Source of the DNA: Fonsecaea monophora
Lineage: Eukaryota; Ascomycota; Eurotiomycetes; Chaetothyriales; Herpotrichiellaceae
NCBI RefSeq assembly: GCF_001642475.1
Contig: NW_019174104.1
Location: 1-46,049 of the forward strand
DNA length: 46,049 bases
Direction of reading: 5' to 3'
Below the pieces are notes generated by a model. It had not been told where the DNA came from. It worked only from the letters and a program-made list of their open reading frames with translations, and ran no database searches. This document shows positions 9,529-19,887 of the stretch, one piece after another. Each line of letters opens with the position of its first letter. Position 1 is the stretch's first letter. The position numbers and the translations under genes are program-made.

Positions 9529-11832
9529 TCAGAGCCTGGGTCCCGCTGGTGGAGGCTCAGACAATACCTCTTCTGGCTCCTTGTATTCTGTATCTTTCAG
9601 ACCAATGGCACTTTCACCTCTGTTTGCCACCCACGGGCCCTCGTAAATCTTCTTGCTCCCGATGATGGGCGCGTCGTCGAACTGGCGGACATAGAATGCC
9701 AGGTCGGCCTGGGGATCGACGTCGTCTGGAGCCAGTCCGTTGCCCAAGAACGACCACCGATTGTCATAGAGATATGTATAGTCCCAGTCCTCGTACCGGG
9801 GATGCTCGACGGCGCGCAGATAGTGGATGGTCGACCCTGTCCACACGGCCGAGATCTTGTTGTTGTGCCGGAGCTTGTACCACGATTGACAGTCTTCACT
9901 CCACACCGTCGTCTGGAAAAATGTGTCTTTGAATCTCATAAACTCATCCGCGGCCGCCATTTTCGGTGTCACCGTCCTGTAACAACGAGTTCATCGTCAG
10001 CGCGTGGCTCATGTCATCGTCACCGAAAGCAGAAAACGGGTCGTTTGACTATTTTCCCGCAGTCCATCCATTTCTCTTTCTTACCTGATGTCTTCGGTCT
10101 GCATTCGGTAGATGAATTTGCAGATATAATCGCCCTGCGCCTCGACCGCGCACAAGACCGGGCCGTTGCCGATCGGGCAGTTCGGCCCCAAGAAGGTGAA
10201 GTAGTTGGGGAACTCGGGAACGGCCAGTCCTAGATATCCTTTTGGCTGATCACTCCAGACGTCACGGAGATCTTGCCCCTTGGGTCCTAGCACGGGATAC
10301 TTGGGTTTGAATGAGGTGTCGAACCCGGTGGCACAGATGATGGTGTCCACGGGAATTTCGCGACCACTCGTGGTTCTCAAGCCAGCCACAGTCACTTCAG
10401 CCAGTGCGTCGTAGATAAGCTCAGTCTTGGGATCCTGCAAGGCCTGCAGATACCCAATGCCCGGGGTTAGACGGCGACAGCCTAGAGGCCACTTTGGAAT
10501 GAGCTTGTTCGCGAGGTCGAAGCTTCCCAGCTGCTCGCGCATCTGCTCGGTGAACTTTTGTTTCGCGGCTCGGCATTCGGGCGTGTTCTTCAAAAAGATT
10601 TGGAAAAAGCTGTTGTTGGTCGCTTCGATGCGCTTTCGAAGGAGCAAGTGTGTCTCTGGATGGTCGGCGAACTCGTTCTTCTCCTCCTCCGTGAACTTGC
10701 GGGGCATGCTGTTCCCAAAGGGCGTCACGACCCAGGCAGGGCTGCGGATGACATGGACCACGCGGTTTACCTGGGGTAGTATTGCCGGCAAGATCTGAAT
10801 CCCCGAAGACCTAGAGCCAGCTTCAGAGCCGTTACCTATTGAGAGCACAAACACCAAGGACTTACCCGTTGCCAACTAGCCCGACGGTTTTCTGGTCAAG
10901 GTCGACCTGCGGATCCCAATGCGCACTGTGCACTAGTTGGCCCTGGAACTTGTCGAGTCCTGGAACATCAGGCCATTTCCAGCTGTTAAGCACGCCAGTT
11001 GCATTGACCAGAACATCGCAGACTGTCCTTTTTGATCTCCCAGACCTTAGGTCGTTGGTGGTCACGGTCCATGTAGCGCTGACTTCGTCCCATTCGCACC
11101 GTGTAACCGCATGTGAAAGTTGAATGTAGCGTGCCAGACTGTATTTATGACAGAAAGCTTCAAAGTATCTATGTATTTTTGAACGAAATATACGTGAGTA
11201 GATTGTCCTCTAGCCTGTGGTTTGTGTTGGGATTCGTTACCCCTGAATTTCTTGGGACGTGGAATACGTGCCCTCATAGTCGGTCTTGGGTTCGAAGGAA
11301 TAGGTATATGTGTGTGAAAAGTTGTCACAGGCGCATCTGCTTCAATTTAGTATCACAGTTGCGGGAGGCATATAGAACGGGCATTCGGACCCTGGATAAT
11401 TGTTCTGCAACCCCAAGAATGTCAGCCTTGTATTCGGGAGACTTTGGACCGGCTACCAGGGATACGTGGGAACACGTTTCTTGTAATGGCAGCAATGCAC
11501 TTCCCACGACATATCCATGCATCTTGACAAGAGACTGATAAAAAGACATCTGGGGAGTGGTCAAGACTTACTTCCCACCACGTCCCTCCCACTCCTGCTC
11601 AAAAGAGCCACAAGTCAGTCATGATACCAAGGGTGCGACAAACCATAACGCGAGAGCCATTGAACCCACCTTCGTTTTTCTCAAAGATGGTCAAATCGAT
11701 ATTGATGAAGTTCCTCTGGACCTTGTAAGCGAGCAAGAGTCCAGAGGCTCCAGCGCCGATCCCAACGATCCGAAGCCGCCGGGGCTGCAGCGCGGGACGC
11801 TTCATGTATTCAGGGAGGTTCTGCGTGTCCAT
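9529..11832 (-). CDS. Baeyer-Villiger-type FAD monooxygenase 1
   Basis: NADPH/FAD class B monooxygenase expected to insert oxygen next to a carbonyl, giving an ester or lactone. Exons 11832-11670, 11594-11572, 11404-11391, 11336-11241, 11168-10866, 10810-10085 and 9976-9529 join in phase to 590 residues. The first Rossmann motif is GIGAGASG (near residue 22), then GGTWWE-NNYPG-CACD across three exons, the canonical fingerprint FQGQLVHSAHW (F-x-G-x3-H-x3-W), the second Rossmann motif VGLVGNGSSG and ATGFDTSF. Two exons are tiny (23 and 14 nt), and the 14-nt one carries NNYPG, so it is needed for a normal FAD domain. The intron between them (11571-11405, 167 nt) is the longest in the gene. Divergent from the second monooxygenase. 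The substrate cannot be read from sequence. Confidence 0.93.
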
Positions 11833-11954
11833 CTTGGCGACTAATAGATGGGAATTTTGACTGCGCGGTAGAAATATTGGTTCAAGGTGCCAAATTTATG
11901 GTCTCTCGTTCAAAAGTGGCGGAAAATGCCAATGCGAGTCGAAGCATATTCCTC

Positions 11955-11964
11955 CGGTTTGCCG
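11955..11964 (+). promoter_or_regulatory. Cluster motif variant CGGTTTGCCG, site C
   Basis: Embedded in CTCCGGTTTGCCGGG, which differs from the CTCCGGATTGCCG consensus by a single base in the core. It lies 122 bp upstream of the first monooxygenase ATG. Confidence 0.65.
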
Positions 11965-12378
11965 GGAGATTTCCCTTCCTTCCCTTCCACGCCACACGAA
12001 CGCGCTTTTAGACGGTACCTGGGAAATGGCGTACGGCTGCTCGATTCACGTGGCACTCAGGTTGACTATACGGACAAATTGGAACTTTGTTGAAGGTAAG
12101 GAAGGTAACGATCTCACTATACAAGTACTAAGTGTTAAACAGTATGCAAGAGAAGAGGGTCCAGTGCCCAGACTTTGACCTCCTGCTTCCTCTACCATCT
12201 CTTACGAAGCCTTCTTGCGATAACTCGTGTTTTTAATGCATCAGGTCTGGAGAAAGCTGCCAGTGACCTAACGCAAACTCCTCATCCCTCGAGTTCTTTG
12301 TGTATCCATTCCCCTTAGAAGCAATCGTTATCACCACACCGCGCGCTGTTGCCACGCGATCGGCTCTACCCTGATTGT

Positions 12379-12388
12379 CGGTTCTCCG
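12379..12388. promoter_or_regulatory. CGG-N4-CCG site, weak member (monooxygenase 2 promoter)
   Basis: CGGTTCTCCG, about 200 bp upstream of the second monooxygenase ATG. The arms match the cluster motif but the centre (TTCT) differs, so support is weaker than at sites A-C. Confidence 0.4.
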
Positions 12389-12589
12389 GTATCTCGGACG
12401 AACCCTCCGCCTCCATGCGCTCTGATTTGCTGCTTGGCGGAAAAGTGGGCCAGGTGGAATGACATCGGACAAGGAAAAGAGGCTCGAGTAGTTAGTCTTG
12501 GTTTCCTATATTACCGGGTCGTCTAGAGGTGCCTATAGGTCACTTACTGCCCATTGTCTAATCATCACCTTCTGTCATATCCAGAAGCC

Positions 12590-14887
12590 ATGGGGTCGTA
12601 CGCCGAGCCGTATATTGTGCCAGGTCGTTATCATTCTCAGGTAACAAGGCCATTGAAAGTCATATGTATTGGTGCCGGGATCTCTGGACTATGTCTGGCT
12701 TACAAGATGATCCGAGGCTTGGAGAAGTTCTCCTTGACCATATACGAGAAGAACACAGACATCGGTGGAACGTCAGTATTGACTGCCCCATTGTCTCTTG
12801 ACCATACGCTGACAATCTACCTATAGCTGGTTGGAGAACAGATACCCCGGATGTGCTTGCGACGTCCCGGCACACATTTACAGTATGTCAACGCGAAATA
12901 AGTCTTGTCATCCACATCAAGCTGATCCCAATAGCCTTCACGTTTGATCCAAAACCCGACTGGTCCGAGTACTACGCCGGGGCAGAAGAGATCTACGAAT
13001 ACTGCCGGGGTATGATCCCTCGAGACAACTTCGGATCTCAATGCGTGATATATTGACACCCTCGAAGATTTTTATCAGAAGCACGACTTGGCCAAGTTCG
13101 TCAAGCTCTGCCATGCGGTCAAAGAAGCTCGCTGGGACGAGGCCAAGTGCAAGTGGAAGGTTGAGGTGGAAAACTCTGAAACGTTGCCCTCCACGATTAT
13201 CAAAGACGAATGCGACGTGCTGATCGATGGTTCCGGCTTTCTCAACACCTGGACCTGGCCGAAAATCAAAGACTTCGACTCGTTCAAGTTACCCAAGGTG
13301 CATTCTGCACAATGGAACCCCAATTTGGATTACAAGGGCAAGACGGTCGGAGTCATTGGCAACGGATCAAGTGCCATACAAGTGAGTGGTGACGTCTCCG
13401 AAGAAAACCGGGAACCAATATCGTTCTAACGTGCAACATCAGCTTGTGCCGAAACTGGCGAAAGGTAGGAGAGACCCCCTTCTGGACCATTCTGATGTCA
13501 GATACCTCCCAGGGGGACCGTGTTTGGGTGCTGACAGCCACATCCAGAAGTGGCATGCCTCAAAGTCTTCATGCGCTCGCCAACGTGGATCTCACCGGCG
13601 CTGGGCGGCGGCGTAGCTCTTCAGTTTCAGGACGAAGTCGGACACAATGGCCAGACGACTAACCTGGAGAACAAGCACGAACAGTTCACCTTCACCGAGG
13701 AGGAGAAGAATAGGTTCCGCGACGACCCCGAATACCATTTGAGGTTCCGAAAAAGGATCGAGGCCGAGTTCAACACAATGGCAGATGCCTTTATATATGG
13801 CAGCGACGTCCAAAAGCAAATGTTCCAGACAATGACTCAACAGATGAAGGCGCGTATAGGCCCAGGACACGAGGACCTCACGGCGAAGCTGATCCCGCAA
13901 TGGGCGCCGGGGTGTCGCAGACTGACTCCTGGTGATGGTTACCTAGAGACGCTGGTCCAGCCACACGTGCAGCCCGTGTTCGGGGAGATTGGCCGTCTGA
14001 CGGAAACAGCAGTGGAAATGGCAGATGGGACGCAACACGAGGTTGATATACTGGTAAGTCATCTGTCTACATACTGCGCTTACAACACGCCACTCATTGT
14101 GTATTATCGGACAGGTGTGCGCTACGGGCTTCGACACGTCGTTCATCCGAGCGTTCCCGATCATCGGACGTGATGGACTGGGCATGGAAAAGGCCTGGGC
14201 CCTGCGCCCAGATGCATACCTAGGCATTGCTGCGCCCAATTTTCCAAACTATTTCATGTCAACGGGACCTCAAGGCCCGTTGGGGAATGGGACCATATTG
14301 CCCGCGGTAAGCGTCGTCCTCCCTACGTTATCCCATGAGAAATAGAGAAACCCTAACAACTGACAACACATCCAAGATCGAAACCGCATGTGAATATTTT
14401 GTTGCAGTCATGAAAAAGATGCAAGAAGAGGGCATTAAATCCGTGGAACCAAAGAGATACATGACGACCAAGTTCCAAGAACACATGTCGGCTTTCCACA
14501 AAAACACCGTCTGGTCGCAGCCATGCAGGTGAGTGTTGTACATATCCCGGGACCTCACTCGTTCCTTTCGCATTGGTTCGTTGTGGGGGAGGAGGAAAAG
14601 GAGTGAACATTCAACTGACGCAGTCCATTTCTACCGCAAGATCATGGTACAAGAATGGCACGGTGGATGGGGAACCCCAGCTCTGGTGCGGCAGTGCTCT
14701 GACCTACGTCAAAACCATTCGGACTCCACGCTTTGAAGACTACGACATGCAGTATGAGAGTTCTAATCCTTGGGCGTTCCTCGGCAACGGCAAAACGAGA
14801 GCCCACTACGAGGCCGCCGAAGGTAAAGCAGTTATCAACCAGCTGGCACCATATATCCGGAATGATGACACACCATGGGCTATTTAG
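12590..14887 (+). CDS. Baeyer-Villiger-type FAD monooxygenase 2
   Basis: Paralogous class B flavin monooxygenase. Exons 12590-12771, 12827-12882, 12935-13009, 13068-13381, 13443-13464 (22 nt), 13551-14053, 14115-14306, 14377-14528 and 14641-14887 join in phase to 580 residues. Seen: first Rossmann motif CIGAGISG, GGTWLENRYPGCACDVPAH, second Rossmann motif VGVIGNGSSAIQ, CATGFDTSF and a C-terminal NPWAFLGNG. The usual F-x-G-x3-H-x3-W fingerprint reads FKLPKVHSAQW, with Leu in place of Gly, so oxygenation mode or substrate may differ from a typical Baeyer-Villiger enzyme. It is divergent from the first monooxygenase and convergent with the cyclase (162 bp apart). None of its intron positions match those of the first monooxygenase, so the pair is not a recent duplication. 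Confidence 0.93.
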
Positions 14888-15049
14888 AAGACGGGGGGGA
14901 CCTTGAACAGAGAAGGTGAACTGGGAATGACTCTGGGCACATTCTTCAGAGAATCGATATCTAATATCACTACGTAACCCAAGCCACGTACAGAACATGT
15001 CTCGATGAAAACTAGCCCGCGGCGACTATCCCATTCGAGGCTCTCTTAG

Positions 15050-16339
15050 TTAAAGTATTGCAATCGCATTTGGAGGTGAGCCTACGCCACCCATGATGTT
15101 CAGTGGGGCTGAGGCCAGAGCAAACGTCCATTTATTGAGTCGAGCACAGGCGACGCTCAACTCCTCGAGATTCCAGAGCTCTCCTATCGGGATTCCCGCG
15201 TGCGGCAAGAGCCAGTTATGCAGCATACTGCCGTCCGAAGGGGGTGGAAATTCTGGTAAAGCAAGAGACACTCATCAGCACGGAATAGTCAAACTTCGCT
15301 TGCAGAGGTAGGGGAGAAAAATAACAAATCGATCCATGACTTGTTTGCCTGTATGTACAGTACCTTCAAAGGTCAACCCGTCGCCTGCGACCGCCGCGAA
15401 CCGGTTGTTCCATATCCATCGCCTCGCAGCCTCTCCAGCCCGCACGCCAAGTTGATTGGGACCGGCGAGCCCCTCAGAGCGCGCGGGCTCAGGGGTATCA
15501 CAATACCACTTGACCAAGCCGGTCCGGATGATGAGGATATCTCCGGGGCGGAAGACCACCCCTGCCAATTCTCGGACTTGTTCGAGGTCGTCGACGGTAA
15601 TGCCGTAGGTGGTGACGGGAACAATGGCAGGCTCGCCTCGTTGTTCCTGCCAGCGAGCCCAGTCGATAAGGACACCCCGGCCAAAAATTCCCTGCTTGCA
15701 CCAGTCTGTTGAGTTAGGGAATGGTTCAGCCACGATCCTGCTACACAGCCAACGAAACGAGCTTCCCACGTCGGGTGCTGAACAGAAGTCTAGGGATAGA
15801 CCTACGATGGATGCCTAAGCCTGCCTTTTGGACTTCAACGTCATCGTCGTGCTTGATACCGTTATAGTAAGTGCGGGTCTTCTGGTGGCCGTAATGCAAG
15901 AACCCATCCCACTGTGATCCGGACTGGGTGTTGAACGACACCTCATCATCATGCCCGACGAGTCCTACCGTGGGCAAGTGGTCAATGTAAGTATGTTCGA
16001 CCCCCTTTCGGCCATATGCCGGCAGACCCAGTTCACTAGAGCACCAATCCAACTGGAAAGAGAGGCCGGCCACGACTTCTCTGGCGGCGGCAGTCTTGGT
16101 CTCGGGCGTGAGGTGATTCAGCGCTGTAGAAAGAAGAAGGCAGGACGTGAGCAAACAAGTCAGCATTCGACATCCGTAACTTCTTGTGAGTGAGTGTGAG
16201 TGAGCCGCTTGATCGTACCTCCCAGATGGACTTTTTGCCCATCCTTGTCGAAGATGCCCCAGGCTGACCGTGTTTGAGCCTCTTCGTTGTACGGTAAATC
16301 ATCATAATCCGGCACGATTACTCCGGTGTGAGGAACCAT
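15050..16339 (-). CDS. Cyclase family protein (kynurenine-formamidase-like hydrolase)
   Basis: Metal-dependent hydrolase of the cyclase superfamily, whose members open amides or lactone-like rings (kynurenine formamidase, isatin hydrolase) or cyclise polyketides. Exons 16339-16219, 16123-15806, 15705-15364 and 15252-15050 join in phase to 327 residues. Motifs: MVPHTGVIVPDYDDLPYN, the metal-site region FNTQSGSQWDGFLHYGHQ of the fungal subgroup, GIFGRGVLIDWARW, RPGDILIIRTG, AAVAGDG and C-terminal WLLPHAGIPIGELWNLEEL. ATG at 16339 is the first good start; the frame extends upstream only to a GTG. The exact 15-bp cluster motif lies about 145 bp upstream. Next to two Baeyer-Villiger-type enzymes, ring-opening of a lactone is an attractive role (inference). 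Confidence 0.93.
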
Positions 16340-16482
16340 TCTTCTTGTCTGGGAATCTTCAGAAGGCACTAGTGGACGAGGCGCATGGATGAGTTCTCAT
16401 CGATAAAAAACATAGTAGTAAGTGGATTTCGGTGTGTGTTTTCCTTTTTGATTCAAATCGACTATGATATCAAACTCCCAAA

Positions 16483-16497
16483 CTCCGGATTGCCGAA
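16483..16497 (+). promoter_or_regulatory. Cluster motif CTCCGGATTGCCGAA, site D
   Basis: Identical over 15 bases to site A (reverse strand at 6025-6039). It lies about 145 bp upstream of the cyclase ATG. Confidence 0.8.
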
Positions 16498-16996
16498 GCG
16501 AGAAACACTACTCGTGTGCTGGTGCCTCACGATTCCTCATCGAATGAACGGGACTTCAAGGAGCAGTCTCGATGTGACAGTAAATGTGATTTACTCGAGG
16601 GAATCGCTGCACAGCCTTTGCGGTGGACTGTGTTGCACACGGTTCTTATGCACGGGTGACTTAGGTCCAATCGCTTGAGGCACTGTTTGGACTCTGGTCG
16701 AATCGTGACGCCATGTGCAAGGAAGAACGAACCACGAGGCTGCATCATATATTTATTCTAGCTTATCTAGGAAGGTCAGCCGTCGTTAACTCGTCACCCT
16801 AGCCCCTTTAGGCATGTCACATCTCGCTAAGGTTGCGCTCCCCACCTATTGAAAGCTGCACTCATCAAGTGTCCTATGACTCGCACTGGAATCGAATATG
16901 GCAGAGACATACCACTTCGCTGTGATATGTCTACAATTTAGTCTGATGCGACCGGGCACCCAGTTCCTGCCTAGCAACGCAGAATTCACGGAACAG

Positions 16997-17236
16997 CTAG
17001 TCACTTCGATGTTGCTGCATACCAATCTTCCACTGCTTATTCTCTCTCTTACCCCAGTGCTGCAGCTGAACCTCGTCTGTCCCACGGGCGATGCCCAGCG
17101 ACCACAGTTGTGTCCATGTATTCGCCAACGGTGTATCCTGGCAGAAACCCAGCCCGCTGTGGACCCGGATGGCACAGTCGATGACCTCGAGGGCCGTTTG
17201 AGGGACATTGACATGGTTCGTCCAGCCAGCGAGCAA
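16997..17236 (-). pseudogene. Acyl-CoA dehydrogenase C-terminal remnant
   Basis: One minus-strand stretch reads like the last helices of an acyl-CoA dehydrogenase: PQTALEVIDCAIRVHSGLGF, then DTPLANTWTQLWSLGIARGTDEVQL, matching the family's A-x-(R/Q)-V-H-G-G-x-G and R-x-x-D-G-x-x-E-V regions. A GTAAGA donor follows at the HWG. I found no matching N-terminal or middle domain upstream in any frame (17240-17450), so this appears to be a surviving fragment rather than a gene. An acyl-CoA dehydrogenase would fit a pathway that makes CoA thioesters, so the cluster may once have included a beta-oxidation step. Confidence 0.6.
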
Positions 17237-17580
17237 AAGTGAATCTCAGGTCCACCAGGGATCCTTCCAACCAACCACGAAGATCTGACTGGCGGCTGGC
17301 AGATCTTTGAGTCTCTTGCTTGCATTCCCCCAGTATATGTCCCGAACTACCGAGCACCCGAATCCTGAATTGTTTCTCATATCCAGCCACCGCGTCACAA
17401 GGAAAATACCCCCATCAAGTCATTGACTAGGTCGCCGCGACATGTACCCAGTACAAAGTTTTCTTTTGCATCTTTTGAAGCTGAACACCGTGCGCGAACA
17501 GTCTCATAGTTCTCACAGGGTATTCAGGAAGCACACTGGTGGGAGAATGGGAGTGACGGGATGGGATGTACGGGTGTTTC

Positions 17581-17590
17581 CGGATTACCG
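17581..17590 (+). promoter_or_regulatory. Cluster motif CGGATTACCG, site E
   Basis: In context TTTCCGGATTACCGAGT, matching the cluster consensus TCCGGATTRCCGA. It lies 101 bp upstream of the CoA ligase ATG. Confidence 0.78.
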
Positions 17591-17691
17591 AGTCCTGAGG
17601 CTCTCCATTTTCATGATAATACCATATGGTTCCAGCCTCGAATCAACCGCCATTACAGGATCTGCCATCACCATAGCCCAGGACGGTCAAA

Positions 17692-19550
17692 ATGACATAT
17701 AAATCAGAATTACCGGCAGTCACATGTATGTTGACCGTCCACGCCCAAGGAGACATACTCTGACGCCGTCGTGCATAACCTCGAGCATTACTAACACTCT
17801 TCCCCCTTCAGGTCCAGAAGACGTCACGGTCTGGTCATGGCTTTTTGACTCTCCGAGTTTCAAACAGGCCCGGAATCGAAGCGTCACGAACGCCGTCTCA
17901 GGAGATCGCATAACGTTTGCGGAGCTCAAAACCTATGCCGAGCAGCTTTCCATGGCTCTGGTTAGAGACCACGGGCTCCGACCTGCCGAGACGGTCTTGC
18001 TGATGAGCGGGAACAATATATGGTACCCTGTCGCCATGTTCGCGGCATTAAGAGCTGGGGCCAGAGTTGCCGGAGTATCACCTGCATCGACAGTGGAGGA
18101 ACTATCTCATGTCCTTCGTCTTTCGCACGCCCGCTACTTTGTGACGGTCCCAACCTCCGCCGCGGTGGTGATGACTGCAGCACGAGATGCTGGAATCCCG
18201 CTCAGCCGCGTTTTCCTCCTCGAAGGCCAGCATGGGGCTTTGGTCAACATCCATCGCCTCATTCAGACGGGATCTGAAGTTGCCATGACACCTTTCAACG
18301 AACCTTTCAAGATCCCCTCAGGCTCGAGCAATCGTGACCTCTGCGGGTACTTGAGCTTTACCAGCGGAACGAGCGGTCGACCCAAAGCCGTGAGTAGAAA
18401 CCCATTTCTTCCCTTCTTCAGTTTGGCGATTTCCGTGACGAGGGAACTGAATTGATGCCATCCAGTGTATGATATCACACCATAATGTCATTGCTCAGTG
18501 CATACAGATGGCTCAAGTGACCAGTCCCGACAGCGACAAAGCGCTTGCCATCCTGCCTCTTTATCACAGCAAGTCTTTTTTCTGGCATAGCCTCATCTGT
18601 TAACATCGTCCAGTCAGTCCGGACGACTAACACTGCGAGTAGTTACCGGTCTTGTCAACCTGTTACACCTTCCCATCTATCGAAACGCCGAGATCCTCAT
18701 GCTCCCCAAGTTCACCATGGAGTCGATGCTGGACGCGATAGTCAAGTATCGACTGACCGAGGTGCTGATGGTGCCCCCGATCATCGTGCGGCTTCTTCAA
18801 GAAGAACCCGTGGTCTCACGATATGACCTGAGCTCCATCCGCAGGTTCACCTCCGGATCGGCGCCTCTACCCGAAGATGTGCTCGGCATGTTGCAGGACA
18901 AATTCCCCAATACCGGATTCAAGCAGGGCTGGGGAATGACCGAGACGTGCTGCTGCATTACGGCGACGGACCCGGCGCACTACGACTTCAAATACGCTCG
19001 CACCGCGGGCGTGATCCTTGCGAACACGGAGATCAAAATCCTCGACGGGAACGGGGCCGAGGCCGACGAGGGCGAGATCCTGGTCCGGGGACCTCAGTGT
19101 ACGATGGGCTACTTGGACAATCCGGAGGAGACGAGAGGCACGTTCCTGGCAGACGGATGGCTCCGCACCGGCGACATGGGGAGAATGGACGCTGACGGCT
19201 GCCTGACCATCACGGGCCGCATCAAGGATCTCATCAAGGTGAAAGGCGTCGGCGTCGCGCCTGCCGAGCTGGAAGACGTTCTCATGAGTCACCCTCACGT
19301 CCAGGACGTGGGGGTCCTGGGGGTCCCCCATTCCTACAAGGGAGAGGTTCCATATGCGTTCGTGGTGCTCCACAAGGACGTCCAACCCAGCCGCGGCCTC
19401 GCCGAGGAGCTCATCCAGCATGTGCGTGCGCGGAAATCCCGGCCAAAGTGGGTGGTGGGAGTGTCCTTTGTGCAAGCGATCCCTCGCGGTCCCAATGGCA
19501 AGATTCTGCGACGTCAAATGCAAAAGTCCAAGCCTGAGCTCAAGCTGTAG
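17692..19550 (+). CDS. Acyl-CoA synthetase / 4-coumarate:CoA ligase-like (ANL superfamily)
   Basis: ATP-dependent ligase that adenylates a carboxylic acid and transfers it to CoA. Exons 17692-17725, 17812-18389, 18466-18568 and 18643-19550 join in phase to 540 residues. The short first exon (MTYKSELPAVT) and a strong GTATGT donor fix the start. Motifs: phosphate loop SFTSGTSGRPKA, ILPLYHITGL, FTSGSAPLPEDV, QGWGMTE, GWLRTGDMG, GRIKDLIKVKG and the catalytic-lysine region PRGPNGKILRR. Intron 3 (18569-18642) has GC-AG borders with an otherwise perfect donor (GCAAGT) and a GACTAAC branch point. The last residues (KPELKL) are not a canonical peroxisomal SKL signal. Motif E upstream links it to the cluster. 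Likely substrate: the acid released by the hydrolases (inference). Confidence 0.95.
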
Positions 19551-19887
19551 CTTTTCGTGGGGATTCATTGGGCTTTTTACTCACGCAAAAAGCACAGACT
19601 TGCACAGTTTCCTATTCATGCGCTATAGACCCCCAGCCTCGCAAGATGTAGGACGTAATCGGATTCGGGATTTTATATACCAAACCAAGACTCGACCATG
19701 AATTGGACACCGCCCTTGTTGTGCACTGTCATCCTGTACCCAGGCTGGAGTCTTTAAAACGTCTCTCGACGCGTTTTGGTGTGACAGAAGACTGCTCCAT
19801 CAAGACAAATAACCGACTTTCCCAGGGGTTGCGCTAAGACCCAACCTTGAAAAGTGTCGGCTGTAATATATGCGGAACCTCGTCAAT
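19551..19887. other. Convergent spacer
   Basis: Lies between the convergent CoA ligase and MFS transporter. Presumably both 3' UTRs; no gene or repeat seen. Confidence 0.6.

Larger units (their letters stand above)
11833..12589. promoter_or_regulatory. Shared divergent promoter of the two monooxygenases
   Basis: 757 bp between the two divergent start codons, with no supported gene. It holds two CGG-N4-CCG sites, at 11955-11964 and 12379-12388, each placed about 120-200 bp from the nearer ATG. This layout suggests joint control of both oxygenases. Confidence 0.6.

Noticed and set aside
15590..15605. CGGTAATGCCG, similar to the cluster motif
   Set aside because: The spacer is 5 bp rather than 4 and it lies inside a coding exon of the cyclase.
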